DNA of 38,081 nucleotides from Kamptonema sp. UHCC 0994 (lineage in GTDB: Bacteria > Cyanobacteriota > Cyanobacteriia > Cyanobacteriales > Microcoleaceae), in the NCBI RefSeq assembly GCF_029167235.1, contig NZ_JARFTR010000019.1, positions 1-38,081 of the forward strand, written 5' to 3'. The position numbers and the translations under genes were made by a program. This document shows, piece after piece, positions 7,174 through 16,305 of the stretch. The notes under the pieces were generated by a model, which did not search any database, was not told the DNA's origin, and saw only the letters and a program-made list of their open reading frames with translations. Positions within the stretch are counted from its first letter, which is position 1; every line of letters begins with the position of its first letter.

Positions 7174-9249
7174 CTAACCGACGAAAGCGTTTGCTTTGCT
7201 ATTGGCAAACATTTGTTTGGAAACTCTGGCAAGTTGATAAGCTCCTTTTGTGTCTAAAATTTGGTATTGATTCGGTTGCAGTCCAATTTGAGTAAACTTT
7301 TCTGGGTATCCCAGAATTAGCACAGAAGGGGGAGATTGGCTCTGAGATTTTTGGATGTACTCTATCGCAGCTCTTGTCAACCGATAATAAGTGACAGAAT
7401 CTTGGGTATAAAATACAAGACTTGGTTTAGGAAAGCCAATCATAATTAACTCTTCCGACGGCAATTTTTCTTCAACAGCGGTATGCGCTAATTGTCGTAG
7501 AGGTAGCTGTCGTTGCTCATCGACTAGATTATAGACGGGGGTGATAATAAAGATTAGAAATGCAGCTAATCCAATCAAATTAACAGTCAAAATCCAATGC
7601 TCTTGCCGTCGCCAAAGAAGAATTGCCGCCACTACAGCAGCAATCCCCCAAATTGCTCCTCCCGCGATCGGCAAACCAGACTGTTGAAATGCTTGCGAAA
7701 AATTCGGCATTGCTGGATCGTTTCCTAACCAGTGAAAGCTGTATAAAATCGCCCCAGCTAAAACCAGCAAAAATATGACATTAAAAATGAGTGATAGGAA
7801 GAGGGACAGAGGAAGAGAATCTTGCTCGATCTTTGCGGCTTTGTGTATTATTTTTCCCTCTGCTACAAGCCGATCGTCACTATCTACTGATAACTTCTCT
7901 GTGAAATCTTGTATATTACCAATTGCCAGCGTTATTCGTTCTTTCTCACCTGTTACTTTATCTTCGATAATTTCGCTCCATAGTAACGCTACCAATATTG
8001 CTGCTGCTGGCATTAAAGGCAATACATAACTAGGGAGTTTAGTGACAGCAACAGTGAAGAAACCAAAGATACAGGCGAACCAACACAAAGCAAATAAACC
8101 TAGTTGAGCTTTGCGAGGTTGGCGACACCAATAGCTACGCTGCCAAAATCGTAGGCGGGCGATCGCACAGGGCAAATAAATAGACCAAGGAGCAAAACCA
8201 ACTAACACTACCACAAAGTAAAAATACCAGGGAGCTCCATGACGGTTGACTACCTGCGTAAAACGCTGAAAATTGTGATAGCCAAAAAAGGAGTCAATGT
8301 AAGTTTCGCCGTTGGCTAAGGTAACTAGAATAAACCAAGGTAGAGCGATGGCAAGAATAATTAATATGCCACGTAGAGGGCGCATTTCCTGCCAGATTTC
8401 TCGACTATTGCCGAGGTACAGCGTAAAGCTACCAATAATAATTACTGGCAAGACGATACCAACTGGGCCTTTGGTGAGAATTGCCAATGCTATCAAGATA
8501 TAAAAAGCTAAATACCAGCGAGAAAGTTTTGAGATTGCTTTGCTCTCGCCATGCTTCCCGGTTTTGAGAGATTGCTTTGTTTCTGGTAAAGTTTCCCAGA
8601 GATTGCTTGATTCTTCGTAAGAAGAAGCGGTTTTTAGTTTTGCTTCTTCTTCCTGATTCTTCTTTTCTTCTTCCTTTACGTATCCAAGAAAAAAAGCGAA
8701 CAGTGCAGAACACATACACCCTGTCAGCAGCATATCTGACACGCCAATCCTTCCCCAAGCGATCGTTTCTGGATTTAAGGCAATTAGAGCAGAACCAATG
8801 CCAGCGGGGAAGAGGGAGATGGGAGGTACAGGGGCAGAGGAGAGATTTCCGTCTTCCATCTCCCCATCTCTCTTGCAATAGTAAAGGGTATAAAATCCAA
8901 GACAGGTAAGGGCGATCGCGGCGACTGCGGAGGGGAGGCGCACGGCAAGAATGTTAACGCCGAAGGTATGATAGGCGATCGCCATTAGCCAGTAAATTAA
9001 AGGTGGCTTATCAAAGCGCGTCTGACCGTTGAAATATGGGGTAATCCAATCTCCTGTCACCGTCATCTGGCGGGCGGCTTCAGCAAATAACGGTTCTGTC
9101 TCATCAACTAAGCCACCATGTCCCAAATTCCACAAAAATGCTAGGTAGCTAAGGGCGCAAAGCCACAACAGCGACATTGCCAAAGCTAGGGAGGGGCGCT
9201 TTACTTTATATTTCAACAAATCTACGAGCTCGCTAATCCTAAATTTCAT
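7174..9249 (-). CDS. ArnT/PMT-type (GT39 family) membrane glycosyltransferase
   Basis: This is a 691-residue polytopic membrane protein with the layout of lipid-linked-sugar glycosyltransferases. The first membrane segment is followed by a periplasmic loop with the acidic motif DETEPLFAEAARQM (about residues 50-63) and then FDKPPLIYWLMA, typical of the ArnT/PMT_2 family. About a dozen hydrophobic segments and a C-terminal soluble part follow. The acceptor and sugar cannot be told from sequence. Two odd hydrophilic insertions sit in loops: residues about 124-149, encoded by repeat DNA, and a Glu/Lys-rich stretch at about 190-240. ATG at 9249; it starts 15 bases after the upstream gene on the same strand, so the two are probably cotranscribed. 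Confidence 0.88.
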   Translation of the reverse strand: MKFRISELVDLLKYKVKRPSLALAMSLLWLCALSYLAFLWNLGHGGLVDETEPLFAEAARQMTVTGDWITPYFNGQTRFDKPPLIYWLMAIAYHTFGVNILAVRLPSAVAAIALTCLGFYTLYYCKRDGEMEDGNLSSAPVPPISLFPAGIGSALIALNPETIAWGRIGVSDMLLTGCMCSALFAFFLGYVKEEEKKNQEEEAKLKTASSYEESSNLWETLPETKQSLKTGKHGESKAISKLSRWYLAFYILIALAILTKGPVGIVLPVIIIGSFTLYLGNSREIWQEMRPLRGILIILAIALPWFILVTLANGETYIDSFFGYHNFQRFTQVVNRHGAPWYFYFVVVLVGFAPWSIYLPCAIARLRFWQRSYWCRQPRKAQLGLFALCWFACIFGFFTVAVTKLPSYVLPLMPAAAILVALLWSEIIEDKVTGEKERITLAIGNIQDFTEKLSVDSDDRLVAEGKIIHKAAKIEQDSLPLSLFLSLIFNVIFLLVLAGAILYSFHWLGNDPAMPNFSQAFQQSGLPIAGGAIWGIAAVVAAILLWRRQEHWILTVNLIGLAAFLIFIITPVYNLVDEQRQLPLRQLAHTAVEEKLPSEELIMIGFPKPSLVFYTQDSVTYYRLTRAAIEYIQKSQSQSPPSVLILGYPEKFTQIGLQPNQYQILDTKGAYQLARVSKQMFANSKANAFVG
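8801..8878. repeat. In-frame repeat insertion in the glycosyltransferase
   Basis: Read on the coding (minus) strand, the segment has GAGATGGGGAGATGGAAGAC, then a short A/T-rich core, then CTCTGCCCCTGTACC. The hybrid-kinase repeat at 5560-5680 has the same order of units. Here it is translated as DGEMEDGNLSSAPVPP, a hydrophilic insertion between membrane segments; in the kinase the same bases are read in another frame. Confidence 0.75.
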
Positions 9250-9264
9250 CTAACTAAAAGCTAT

Positions 9265-9822
9265 TTAAGGTTGTAGTATTAATTGCCATTCGGTGACTCG
9301 TTTATTCCACACTGGTGCGGCTGTTTCGCCGACAACATAGGGCCCCCAGTAAAGGCGAGAGCCATCTTGAGCAAAGACAACTAGAATATCTCCGGGTTTT
9401 AGTTGCAACTTACCTTCTGGAAGGGATAAAAGCAAGCCCTTAACCCCGCCTTCCCCTGGCGCAAAATCCCAGTGAGCAGGTTTAGCATAGGATTTTTGGG
9501 TAGATTTCCGCAACAGCAGAGCTACGCGGACTGGATGCTCGGTGCGGTTGCTCACCCGTAGAGAGCCAATGGCTTTAGGATCTGAGGGTGATGTTTTTGG
9601 ATTTGCTGCTAATTTTTCCTCTGGTTCCTCTTTCGAGGCTGGAGATGCGATCGCAGGTGGTGAAGGCGTGATGCTGAGGGGCGACGGTACTGAAGGCAGT
9701 ATTGTCGCTGAGTTTGGGGAAGCAGGCGGGTTGGTTGAACTAAAGTTAATCCCTCCCAGCCACATCCCTGTAAATGCCACGAATAGAGCAACTATAATAG
9801 TTGGGTAGATTTTAAGTTTCAT
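9265..9822 (-). CDS. Membrane-anchored protein of unknown function, Pro-rich linker
   Basis: No family was recognised. The 185 residues form an N-terminal hydrophobic segment (about 5-25, signal anchor or signal peptide), a Pro/Ser/Ala-rich linker (about 30-85), and a C-terminal domain (about 86-185) likely rich in beta strands (SLRVSNRTEHPVRVALLL, LQLKPGDILVVFAQDGSRLY). That layout suggests a domain displayed in the periplasm on a flexible stalk. It is upstream of the glycosyltransferase with only a 15-base gap, so the two may act together at the envelope. It diverges from the Ycf20-like gene across 74 bases that should hold both promoters. ATG at 9822. Confidence 0.75.
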   Translation of the reverse strand: MKLKIYPTIIVALFVAFTGMWLGGINFSSTNPPASPNSATILPSVPSPLSITPSPPAIASPASKEEPEEKLAANPKTSPSDPKAIGSLRVSNRTEHPVRVALLLRKSTQKSYAKPAHWDFAPGEGGVKGLLLSLPEGKLQLKPGDILVVFAQDGSRLYWGPYVVGETAAPVWNKRVTEWQLILQP

Positions 9823-9896
9823 AATCTTTACAATTAATTAAATGGGTAGACCTGACACCCTTAAGTTAGTTATAGCTATCTTTAAATTAGGCTAAT

Positions 9897-10229
9897 ATGC
9901 AGAATACCCGTCTTAATAGAGTTATTGATGTTCTCAGCGAACAGCTAGGGGAGTGGTTACAAAATCCTTGGCGGCGGATTTCGCTACTGATAATTAGTTT
10001 ATTATTTGGTTCGTTTTTGGGTGGTGCGATCTCTACGATCGCGGGACAAGCTGCTGAGTGGGACATTTTCGTGGCTGGGCTGTTGTTGGTGTTAACGGAA
10101 TTTGTCAACTGGATAGTTTACCGGGGTACTCGGCTGGTTGGGCGTTCTTTGTGGATAGATATTTTAAATTGTCTGAAAATTGGTTTAATTTACAGTTTGT
10201 TTGTGGAAGCTTTTAAGCTAGGTTCTTAG
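9897..10229 (+). CDS. Ycf20-like DUF565 membrane protein
   Basis: The 110-residue product has an N-terminal amphipathic part (TRLNRVIDVLSEQL) and then two to three hydrophobic segments, with LLFGSFLGGAISTIAGQ and FVAGLLLVLTEFVNWIVYR. This matches the DUF565/Ycf20 family of cyanobacteria and plastids. In plants a Ycf20 homologue is linked to non-photochemical quenching; the biochemical role is unknown. ATG at 9897. No partner gene is obvious downstream. Confidence 0.8.
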   Translation: MQNTRLNRVIDVLSEQLGEWLQNPWRRISLLIISLLFGSFLGGAISTIAGQAAEWDIFVAGLLLVLTEFVNWIVYRGTRLVGRSLWIDILNCLKIGLIYSLFVEAFKLGS

Positions 10230-10771
10230 TAGCGAGTAAGAGGAGATAATTAAACATAAAATAAAGTAGGTTATTGGATTGACAAAATGTTGTAGTTGTG
10301 GTATTATTTGCTGCTGGTTCTATATTGTCGTTGAAAATTATTACTAGGGATGTTATTAAAAACATCTTAACTGGGTATGCTAATCCCTAAAAGTATGGCT
10401 CCAGCAACCAAGAATCAAATACTTGGCAAACGTGCAGCTTTTTCTCAGTAGTCGCCAAAGCAGTCAGTTCTGTTTTTTTGTAAAACCGGGAACTATAGCA
10501 TCCTTTAAGGCTTCTACACAACCCAATAATGCTATCAGGGCGGAATCTACAAAAATAATTAATTTTTGCCAATTCCCCTTTTAGAATTTTTTTGTGGCAA
10601 TACTTGCGATTGACAGTGGGTATGCAGTAATTTACAGGCAAGAAGCCTGTACCGCAAGCAAGATCGTTGTGGTAGGGCAGCCAATGGTATTTGCGAAGCC
10701 AGCGGTCGGCATCGCAGAGTTGCCTTTATTTGTTTTATCAATCTTAGGTGGATTTACCGGGGAATTTAATT
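10230..10771. other. Intergenic region upstream of the giant RTX protein
   Basis: This 542-base stretch has no convincing gene. It contains a 6-bp inverted repeat ACAGGC AAGAA GCCTGT (10634-10650), resembling dispersed cyanobacterial hairpins. A candidate ribosome binding sequence GGGGAA lies about 8 bases before the ATG at 10772. An 84-codon minus-strand frame at 10387-10641 has no recognisable features and is not called. Confidence 0.6.
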
Positions 10772-13700
10772 ATGGTACGTGAGGAAGAACGGAAGCAAAT
10801 CCTTTTTGCAGACTCCAGAGTTGAAGATTACCAAAGTCTGACGGAAAGCGCGGATAGCAATACAGAAGTCATTGTCCTCGACTCCAAGCGCGATGGTGTT
10901 GAGCAAATAGCACAAGCACTGAAAGGGCGGACAGACGTTGCTGCCGTCCATGTATTGTCTCACGGTGCGGCTGGTAGCGTCCAATTGGGTGCAAGCGAAC
11001 TGTCTTTGAGCAATATTGAAAGCTATCGGAATTATTTAGAACAGTGGTTTGCGTTGCCGGCGGTGGGATATTCTCACCATCGAGAAATTTTACTTTACGG
11101 CTGTAACGTAGCTGCTGGTGAAAAGGGCATTGCCTTTGTGGAAAGGCTAAGCGAGTTAACAGGGGCCCAAGTTGCAGCATCCGACGATCTTACCGGGTGT
11201 GAAGCCTTGGGTGGAGATTGGGAATTAGAAGTGAAGACAGGAGATATTGAAACTCTTGTAGCGTTTTCCCAAGCGGCGAGAGAGGCTTATAGCGGCGTAC
11301 TGGCAACCTTTACCGCTACTGACTTTACCAGTCTGAACAATGCCATCCTCTTTGCTAACGTCCTGACCGATGTTGATGATATCAACATCACTGCTCCCAT
11401 CACCTTCACTGCGGGACAAGTTCTGCCTGTAGTTACTAACCCTGTAAACTTTGTTGGTAGCATTACCACTCCCATTACCATTGACGGTGCTGGCGTTGGG
11501 AGAATCCTTTTTGTTGACAACGCCGCCACAGTCAGCTTATCTAAGCTCACACTTCAAAATGGAGCAGCAATCGGCAGCGACGGCACCAACGGTGGTGGTG
11601 GTGGTGCTGGCTTAGGTGGCGCACTTTTTATCAACAACGGTACTGTCAATATTGACAGCGTTACCTTTGATACCAATACAGCAACAGGTGGTGCAGGTGC
11701 GGCCGGAAGCGGTGGTGCAGGTGGCAACAGTGACTTAAGCACCGGTACTGTAGGCAGCACCCCTGGTCCTGCTGGTCCTGGTGGTACTGGTGGTGGCGCT
11801 AGTGGTGCCGGTGGTACTGGTGGTACTGCTAGTGCCGGTGGTAGTGGCTTCCCTGGTGGTACTGGTGGTACTGGTGGCCTTGGTGGTACTGGTTCAGTAC
11901 CTAATGGTGATGGAGGCCCTGGTAGTGCTGGTGGTACTGGCGGTGCTGGAGTATTCGGTGGTGGCGGTGGCGCTGGCGGCACTGGTGGTGCTGGTCAGAA
12001 TGGGACTGGCACTGGTAACGGTGGTGCTGGTGGCGCTGGCGGCACTGGTGGTGCTGGTGGTGTCGGTGGCGGTGGTGGCCCTGGTGGTGTTGGTGGTGCT
12101 GGTGGTACTGGTACTGTTGCTGGTACCGCTGGTACCACTGGTGTCGGCGGTGCTGGTGGCCTTGGTGGTGGCGGTGGTGCTGGGAGCGCTGGTGGTGCTG
12201 GTGGCGGTGGCTTTGGTGGTGCCGGCGGTACTACTGGCGGTGGCGGTGGCGCTGGTCTAGGAGGTGCTATTTTCCTCAATGCAGGCACCTTAAATGTAAG
12301 TAACAGTACCTTTAGCGCGAATACAGCAACACTTGGTGCTGCTGCGGGTAACGGTACGGCCGGCCTGGGTTTGGGTGGCGGAATTTTTGTCAATGCGGGT
12401 GCTACAGCTAACCTGACAAATACTACTATTACCCTCAATAATTCTGGCACCAGTGGGGGCGGCGTTTTCTACGCCGGGACTGTCAACGCCAATAACACAA
12501 TCATCTCTGGCAATACTAGCGTTGCCGATGCTGACATTACAGGTGGTGTGGTATCAACTGGTGCTAACAACTTAATTGGCGGTGCGGCCTCACTTGGCCC
12601 CCTGCAAAATAATGGCGGTGTTGTCTCAACCCACGCCTTACTTGTTGGCAGCCCCGCGCTCAATGCTGGCAGCGCCGCCACTGCCCTTAACGCCATAACT
12701 GGTGCGGCCCTCACTACTGACCAACGCGGCACTGAGTTTAACATTGCGTTTGCCCGCACCGTAAACGGCGTTGTTGACATCGGTGCTTATGAGTACGGCC
12801 CTACAATTACGGGTCAGAAATTTAACGACCTCAATGGCAACGGCATTAAAGATGGGGCTGATTCTACCACAACAACTCCAGCAACGCCAACCTTTACAAT
12901 CTTCGTAGATGAGAACAATAATGGCACTCTCGATGCAGTTGAAACTTCGATTGTTGTCCCGTTCGGCACCACTTACTCCCTCCTCGATACCAAGACCAAT
13001 AGCCCAATCTTAGAAGTGCCGCAGGCAACGGTTTCCCAACAAACCCTGCCAGTTGCACCTACTGTTTACAATACGGGAGTTGTTGACCAAACCAATCAAG
13101 ACTTCGGCAACTTCCTGCTCACAACCATTAGCGGTACAACTTACACCGACATTAAAGGGACTGATGGTAAAACTGCTGACGATACTACCTTAAATGGCGT
13201 TACCGTCACTTTGTACAAGGATGCCAACGCTAATGGCACTCTGGAAATTGGCACAGATACCGTCGTAGGAACCCCTCAAGTGACTGCGGGAGTTGGAGCT
13301 TACACCTTCACTGGTGTGGGCCCAGGTACTCATTTTATCAGCGAAACTGCGCCGACAGGATTTACCCAGACTTTCCCAACAACCCCTACTTCCTATATCA
13401 CCGTTACGCCTACTAGCGGTACTCCTGTTATTAATCAGGACTTTGGCAACTTCCAAAACATTACCGTCAGCGGTCAGAAGTTTAATGACCTCAACCAAAA
13501 TGGGGTTCAAGAGGCAACAGACACCGGCTTAGCAAACTGGCAAATCCAGTTAGTTAACGCTGCTGGTGCAGTAGCACAAACCGGAACTACAGATGCCTCT
13601 GGCAACTACAGCCTCACCAACGTTGGCCCTGGAACATATACTCTACGGGAAGTTCAGCAAACACCAGACTGGGTGCAAACCTTCCCCGTTCCCCCAGCCA

Positions 13701-16246
13701 TCACTACCATCACTCCCAGCAGCGGCGTTAACATTACCAACGTCACCAATCCCAACACGGGGGCCAATCCTACTAACTTTGGGAACTTCAAATTTGGCAA
13801 AATCAGTGGCAAAAAATTCAATGACTTAAATGCTAACGGCATTCAGGATACAGGAGAACCTGTACTCCCCGGTTGGACGATTCAGTTACTCGACAACACT
13901 GGGAATGTCCTCCAAACTTCTACTACCAACTCCACTGGCGACTACCAATTCACTAACATCAGATTTGGCGGATACACAGTCCAAGAAGCCCTACAAACTG
14001 GCTGGACGCAAACAGCCCCGGCTACCCCAGGTACATTTTCCATCGCTGTCACCAGCGGTACTGACTCGCAAAACAATAACTTTGGCAACTTCCGGCCTAA
14101 CACCATCGCCGGTCAAAAATTCAATGACCTGAATAAAAACGGCATCAAAGATACAGGAGAACCAGGACTACCTAACTGGCAGTTATTCCTAGATGCCAAT
14201 GGCAACGACACCTTAGATACTGGGGAAGCACAAACTCTTACTGATGCCAACGGCAACTATAAGTTTATTGACTTGCCAGCAGGGATATACAAGGTACGGG
14301 AAGTCGATCAAGCGACTTGGACTCAAACTACCTTCGACCCCGCTGATATTAACGTCGTTAGTGGCCAAGACATAGTTAATGTTGATTTCGGCAACTTCCA
14401 GCCCAGCAAAATCAGTGGTATCAAATTCAATGACCTCAATAGCAACGGCATTAAAGATGCTGGGGAACCAGGACTTGCTAACTGGCAAATCTTCATTGAT
14501 ATCAATGGCGATGGACTGTTCCAACCCATCGAACAGGACACCATTACTGACGCTGCTGGCAACTATACTCTTGATAACGTACCTGTAGGCACTTACAAAA
14601 TACGGGAAGTCCAGCAAAACGGCTGGATTAAGACGACGGCAGATCCCGCTGACCTTGCGGTTGTTGGTTCTTCAGATATTCAAGGTATTAACTTTGGCAA
14701 TTCCTTTGGTATCCCCCAAGTTATCGGTCAAAAATTTAATGATGCCAACAATAACGGCACGTTAGATGCAGGGGAAGCAGGACTTGCCAATTGGCAAATT
14801 TACCTTGACTTAAACGGTAACAGTGTTCTGGACTTTAATGAACCCAATACCCTGACTAATGCTACTGGCAACTACATCCTGACGGGCGCACCGGTCGGGG
14901 GGCCTTATGCAGTTCGGGAAGTTCAGCAGCAAGGTTGGATACAGACTACTCCCGCCGCTACTGTCACCGTTCCCGCTACTCCTGCAACTCCCGCGACTCC
15001 TCCGGTTGTGAACTTCGGTAACTTCCGGTTTGTACCGGGTACTATCCAAGGTCTGAAGTTCAATGATGCCAACAATAATGGTACTCAAGATGGTGGCGAA
15101 GGGGGTTTGTCAGGAGTCCAAATTCAGTTAACCAATGTTACAACTGGGGCGCTGACGACTACGAGTACTAACGGCAGCGGCAACTACAGTTTCGCAAACC
15201 TAGTACCGGGAACTTATCGTGTGCGGGAAATCAACCCATCTGGGTTCAGCCAAACTACGCCTAACCCTGCTGATATTGTGCTTGCTAGTGGCGCTACGGT
15301 CAGCGGCATCAACTTTGGAAATTTCCAGCAAACGACAACACCAACACCAACACCAACACCAACGCCAACGCCTGCACCTGCACCTGCGCCTGCGCCTGTC
15401 CCTGGGTCTTCTCCAAGTCCTGGGCCATCTCCAAGTCCAGCTCCGATTCCGACTCCAGTACCGACGGATTTAGTTTGCCCTGCTGATTTCCCCAGGATTG
15501 CTGCTCCAAATCTGCCTCCTAGTCCTGCCCAAAACAATATTGTTAACGGTAGTAATGGTGACGAGATTCTTGTGGGTAGTGCAGGTAGTGACACTATTTA
15601 CGGGTTTAACGGCAACGATGCGATCTTTGGTCAACAGGGCAGTGACTATATCAATGGCAATATCGGTAACGATACTGTCTACGGAGGAGTAGAAAATGAT
15701 ACTCTCTTCGGGGGTAAGGGTTTTGACTTGATATTTGGCGATCGCGGCAATGATACTATTTACGGCAATCGCGGCAATGACTCTATTTCTGGCGATGAAG
15801 GTAATGACGTATCTTACGGTGGCAAAGGTAACGATGTCGTCTTGGGAGGCCTGGGAGATGACCAGCTACTAGGCGATGAGGGGAATGATACTCTCTGCGG
15901 TGGTAGCGATAATGACATCGTATTTGGGGGTAGCGGCGATGACCTCTTGTTTGGTGATATTGGCAATGACTTATTCTTCGGTGGCCTTGGTAGCGATACT
16001 CTCATCGGCGGCGGTGGTAGCGATCGCTTTATCTTAGCCTCTGGCAGCGGCGCTGATACAGTCATTGACTTTGCCCAAGGAACTGATTCTTTGGTGTTAG
16101 TTGGTTTGGACTTCAATCAATTATCGATTGTGCAAACTAATGGTTCGGCTGCTATTAGCATCGCTAACAATGGTGAACTTTTAGCCATCCTGAACGGGGT
16201 GCAAGCAAGTCAGCTCTCAGCTAGCAATTTCAGTCTCTTTGTTTAG
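10772..16246 (+). CDS. Giant secreted protein: DUF4347, beta-helix, SdrD-like repeats, RTX
   Basis: The ATG at 10772 (1824 residues) is preferred over the GTG at 10748 because GGGGAA precedes it. Order: DUF4347 (about 5-175) with HVLSHG (H64) and LLYGCNVA (C111); beta-helix strands; a Gly-rich tract (about 274-499) of GGTGGAGG-type units; more helix with a choice-of-anchor-Q-like end (GVVDIGAYEY); eight SdrD-like B repeats (about 675-1520) opening with GQKFNDLNGNGIKD-type motifs that look calcium-binding; a Thr/Pro then Pro/Ala linker; about ten RTX nonapeptide-like repeats (GNDTIYGNRGND type); and a C-terminal block with DTVIDFAQGTDSLVL. No Sec signal is seen. RTX repeats near the C-terminus suggest type I secretion, but no transporter genes are in the window. 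Likely a large surface or extracellular adhesin. Confidence 0.9.
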   Translation: MVREEERKQILFADSRVEDYQSLTESADSNTEVIVLDSKRDGVEQIAQALKGRTDVAAVHVLSHGAAGSVQLGASELSLSNIESYRNYLEQWFALPAVGYSHHREILLYGCNVAAGEKGIAFVERLSELTGAQVAASDDLTGCEALGGDWELEVKTGDIETLVAFSQAAREAYSGVLATFTATDFTSLNNAILFANVLTDVDDINITAPITFTAGQVLPVVTNPVNFVGSITTPITIDGAGVGRILFVDNAATVSLSKLTLQNGAAIGSDGTNGGGGGAGLGGALFINNGTVNIDSVTFDTNTATGGAGAAGSGGAGGNSDLSTGTVGSTPGPAGPGGTGGGASGAGGTGGTASAGGSGFPGGTGGTGGLGGTGSVPNGDGGPGSAGGTGGAGVFGGGGGAGGTGGAGQNGTGTGNGGAGGAGGTGGAGGVGGGGGPGGVGGAGGTGTVAGTAGTTGVGGAGGLGGGGGAGSAGGAGGGGFGGAGGTTGGGGGAGLGGAIFLNAGTLNVSNSTFSANTATLGAAAGNGTAGLGLGGGIFVNAGATANLTNTTITLNNSGTSGGGVFYAGTVNANNTIISGNTSVADADITGGVVSTGANNLIGGAASLGPLQNNGGVVSTHALLVGSPALNAGSAATALNAITGAALTTDQRGTEFNIAFARTVNGVVDIGAYEYGPTITGQKFNDLNGNGIKDGADSTTTTPATPTFTIFVDENNNGTLDAVETSIVVPFGTTYSLLDTKTNSPILEVPQATVSQQTLPVAPTVYNTGVVDQTNQDFGNFLLTTISGTTYTDIKGTDGKTADDTTLNGVTVTLYKDANANGTLEIGTDTVVGTPQVTAGVGAYTFTGVGPGTHFISETAPTGFTQTFPTTPTSYITVTPTSGTPVINQDFGNFQNITVSGQKFNDLNQNGVQEATDTGLANWQIQLVNAAGAVAQTGTTDASGNYSLTNVGPGTYTLREVQQTPDWVQTFPVPPAITTITPSSGVNITNVTNPNTGANPTNFGNFKFGKISGKKFNDLNANGIQDTGEPVLPGWTIQLLDNTGNVLQTSTTNSTGDYQFTNIRFGGYTVQEALQTGWTQTAPATPGTFSIAVTSGTDSQNNNFGNFRPNTIAGQKFNDLNKNGIKDTGEPGLPNWQLFLDANGNDTLDTGEAQTLTDANGNYKFIDLPAGIYKVREVDQATWTQTTFDPADINVVSGQDIVNVDFGNFQPSKISGIKFNDLNSNGIKDAGEPGLANWQIFIDINGDGLFQPIEQDTITDAAGNYTLDNVPVGTYKIREVQQNGWIKTTADPADLAVVGSSDIQGINFGNSFGIPQVIGQKFNDANNNGTLDAGEAGLANWQIYLDLNGNSVLDFNEPNTLTNATGNYILTGAPVGGPYAVREVQQQGWIQTTPAATVTVPATPATPATPPVVNFGNFRFVPGTIQGLKFNDANNNGTQDGGEGGLSGVQIQLTNVTTGALTTTSTNGSGNYSFANLVPGTYRVREINPSGFSQTTPNPADIVLASGATVSGINFGNFQQTTTPTPTPTPTPTPAPAPAPAPVPGSSPSPGPSPSPAPIPTPVPTDLVCPADFPRIAAPNLPPSPAQNNIVNGSNGDEILVGSAGSDTIYGFNGNDAIFGQQGSDYINGNIGNDTVYGGVENDTLFGGKGFDLIFGDRGNDTIYGNRGNDSISGDEGNDVSYGGKGNDVVLGGLGDDQLLGDEGNDTLCGGSDNDIVFGGSGDDLLFGDIGNDLFFGGLGSDTLIGGGGSDRFILASGSGADTVIDFAQGTDSLVLVGLDFNQLSIVQTNGSAAISIANNGELLAILNGVQASQLSASNFSLFV

Positions 16247-16254
16247 AGGGAATC

Positions 16255-16305
16255 AGGAAGAATAATGTTAACAGTTAACTGTTAACTGTTAACATTATTC
16301 TTCCT
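16255..16305. terminator. Perfect 51-bp palindrome between convergent genes
   Basis: Two 25-base arms are perfectly complementary around a single central T (16280). The arms are built of AGGAAGAATAAT followed by GTTAACA-type heptamers. The palindrome starts 9 bases after the RTX protein stop and its right arm overlaps the glmS stop codon, so it could end transcription from both sides. There is no long T tract, so the terminator role is inferred. Confidence 0.65.

Noticed and set aside
10387-10641. 84-codon minus-strand frame upstream of the RTX gene
   Set aside because: No recognisable features, no ribosome binding site, and atypical residue composition; likely chance.
11781-12260. Long Val/Leu-rich plus-strand frame inside the Gly-rich tract
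   Set aside because: It is the shifted frame of GGTGGT-rich repeat DNA in the RTX gene; its composition is pure low complexity with no start signal.
11554-12450. Pro-rich minus-strand frames opposite the Gly-rich tract
   Set aside because: They are the complement of Gly codons (GGT/GGC read as ACC/GCC and CCA/CCG); no independent protein signal.
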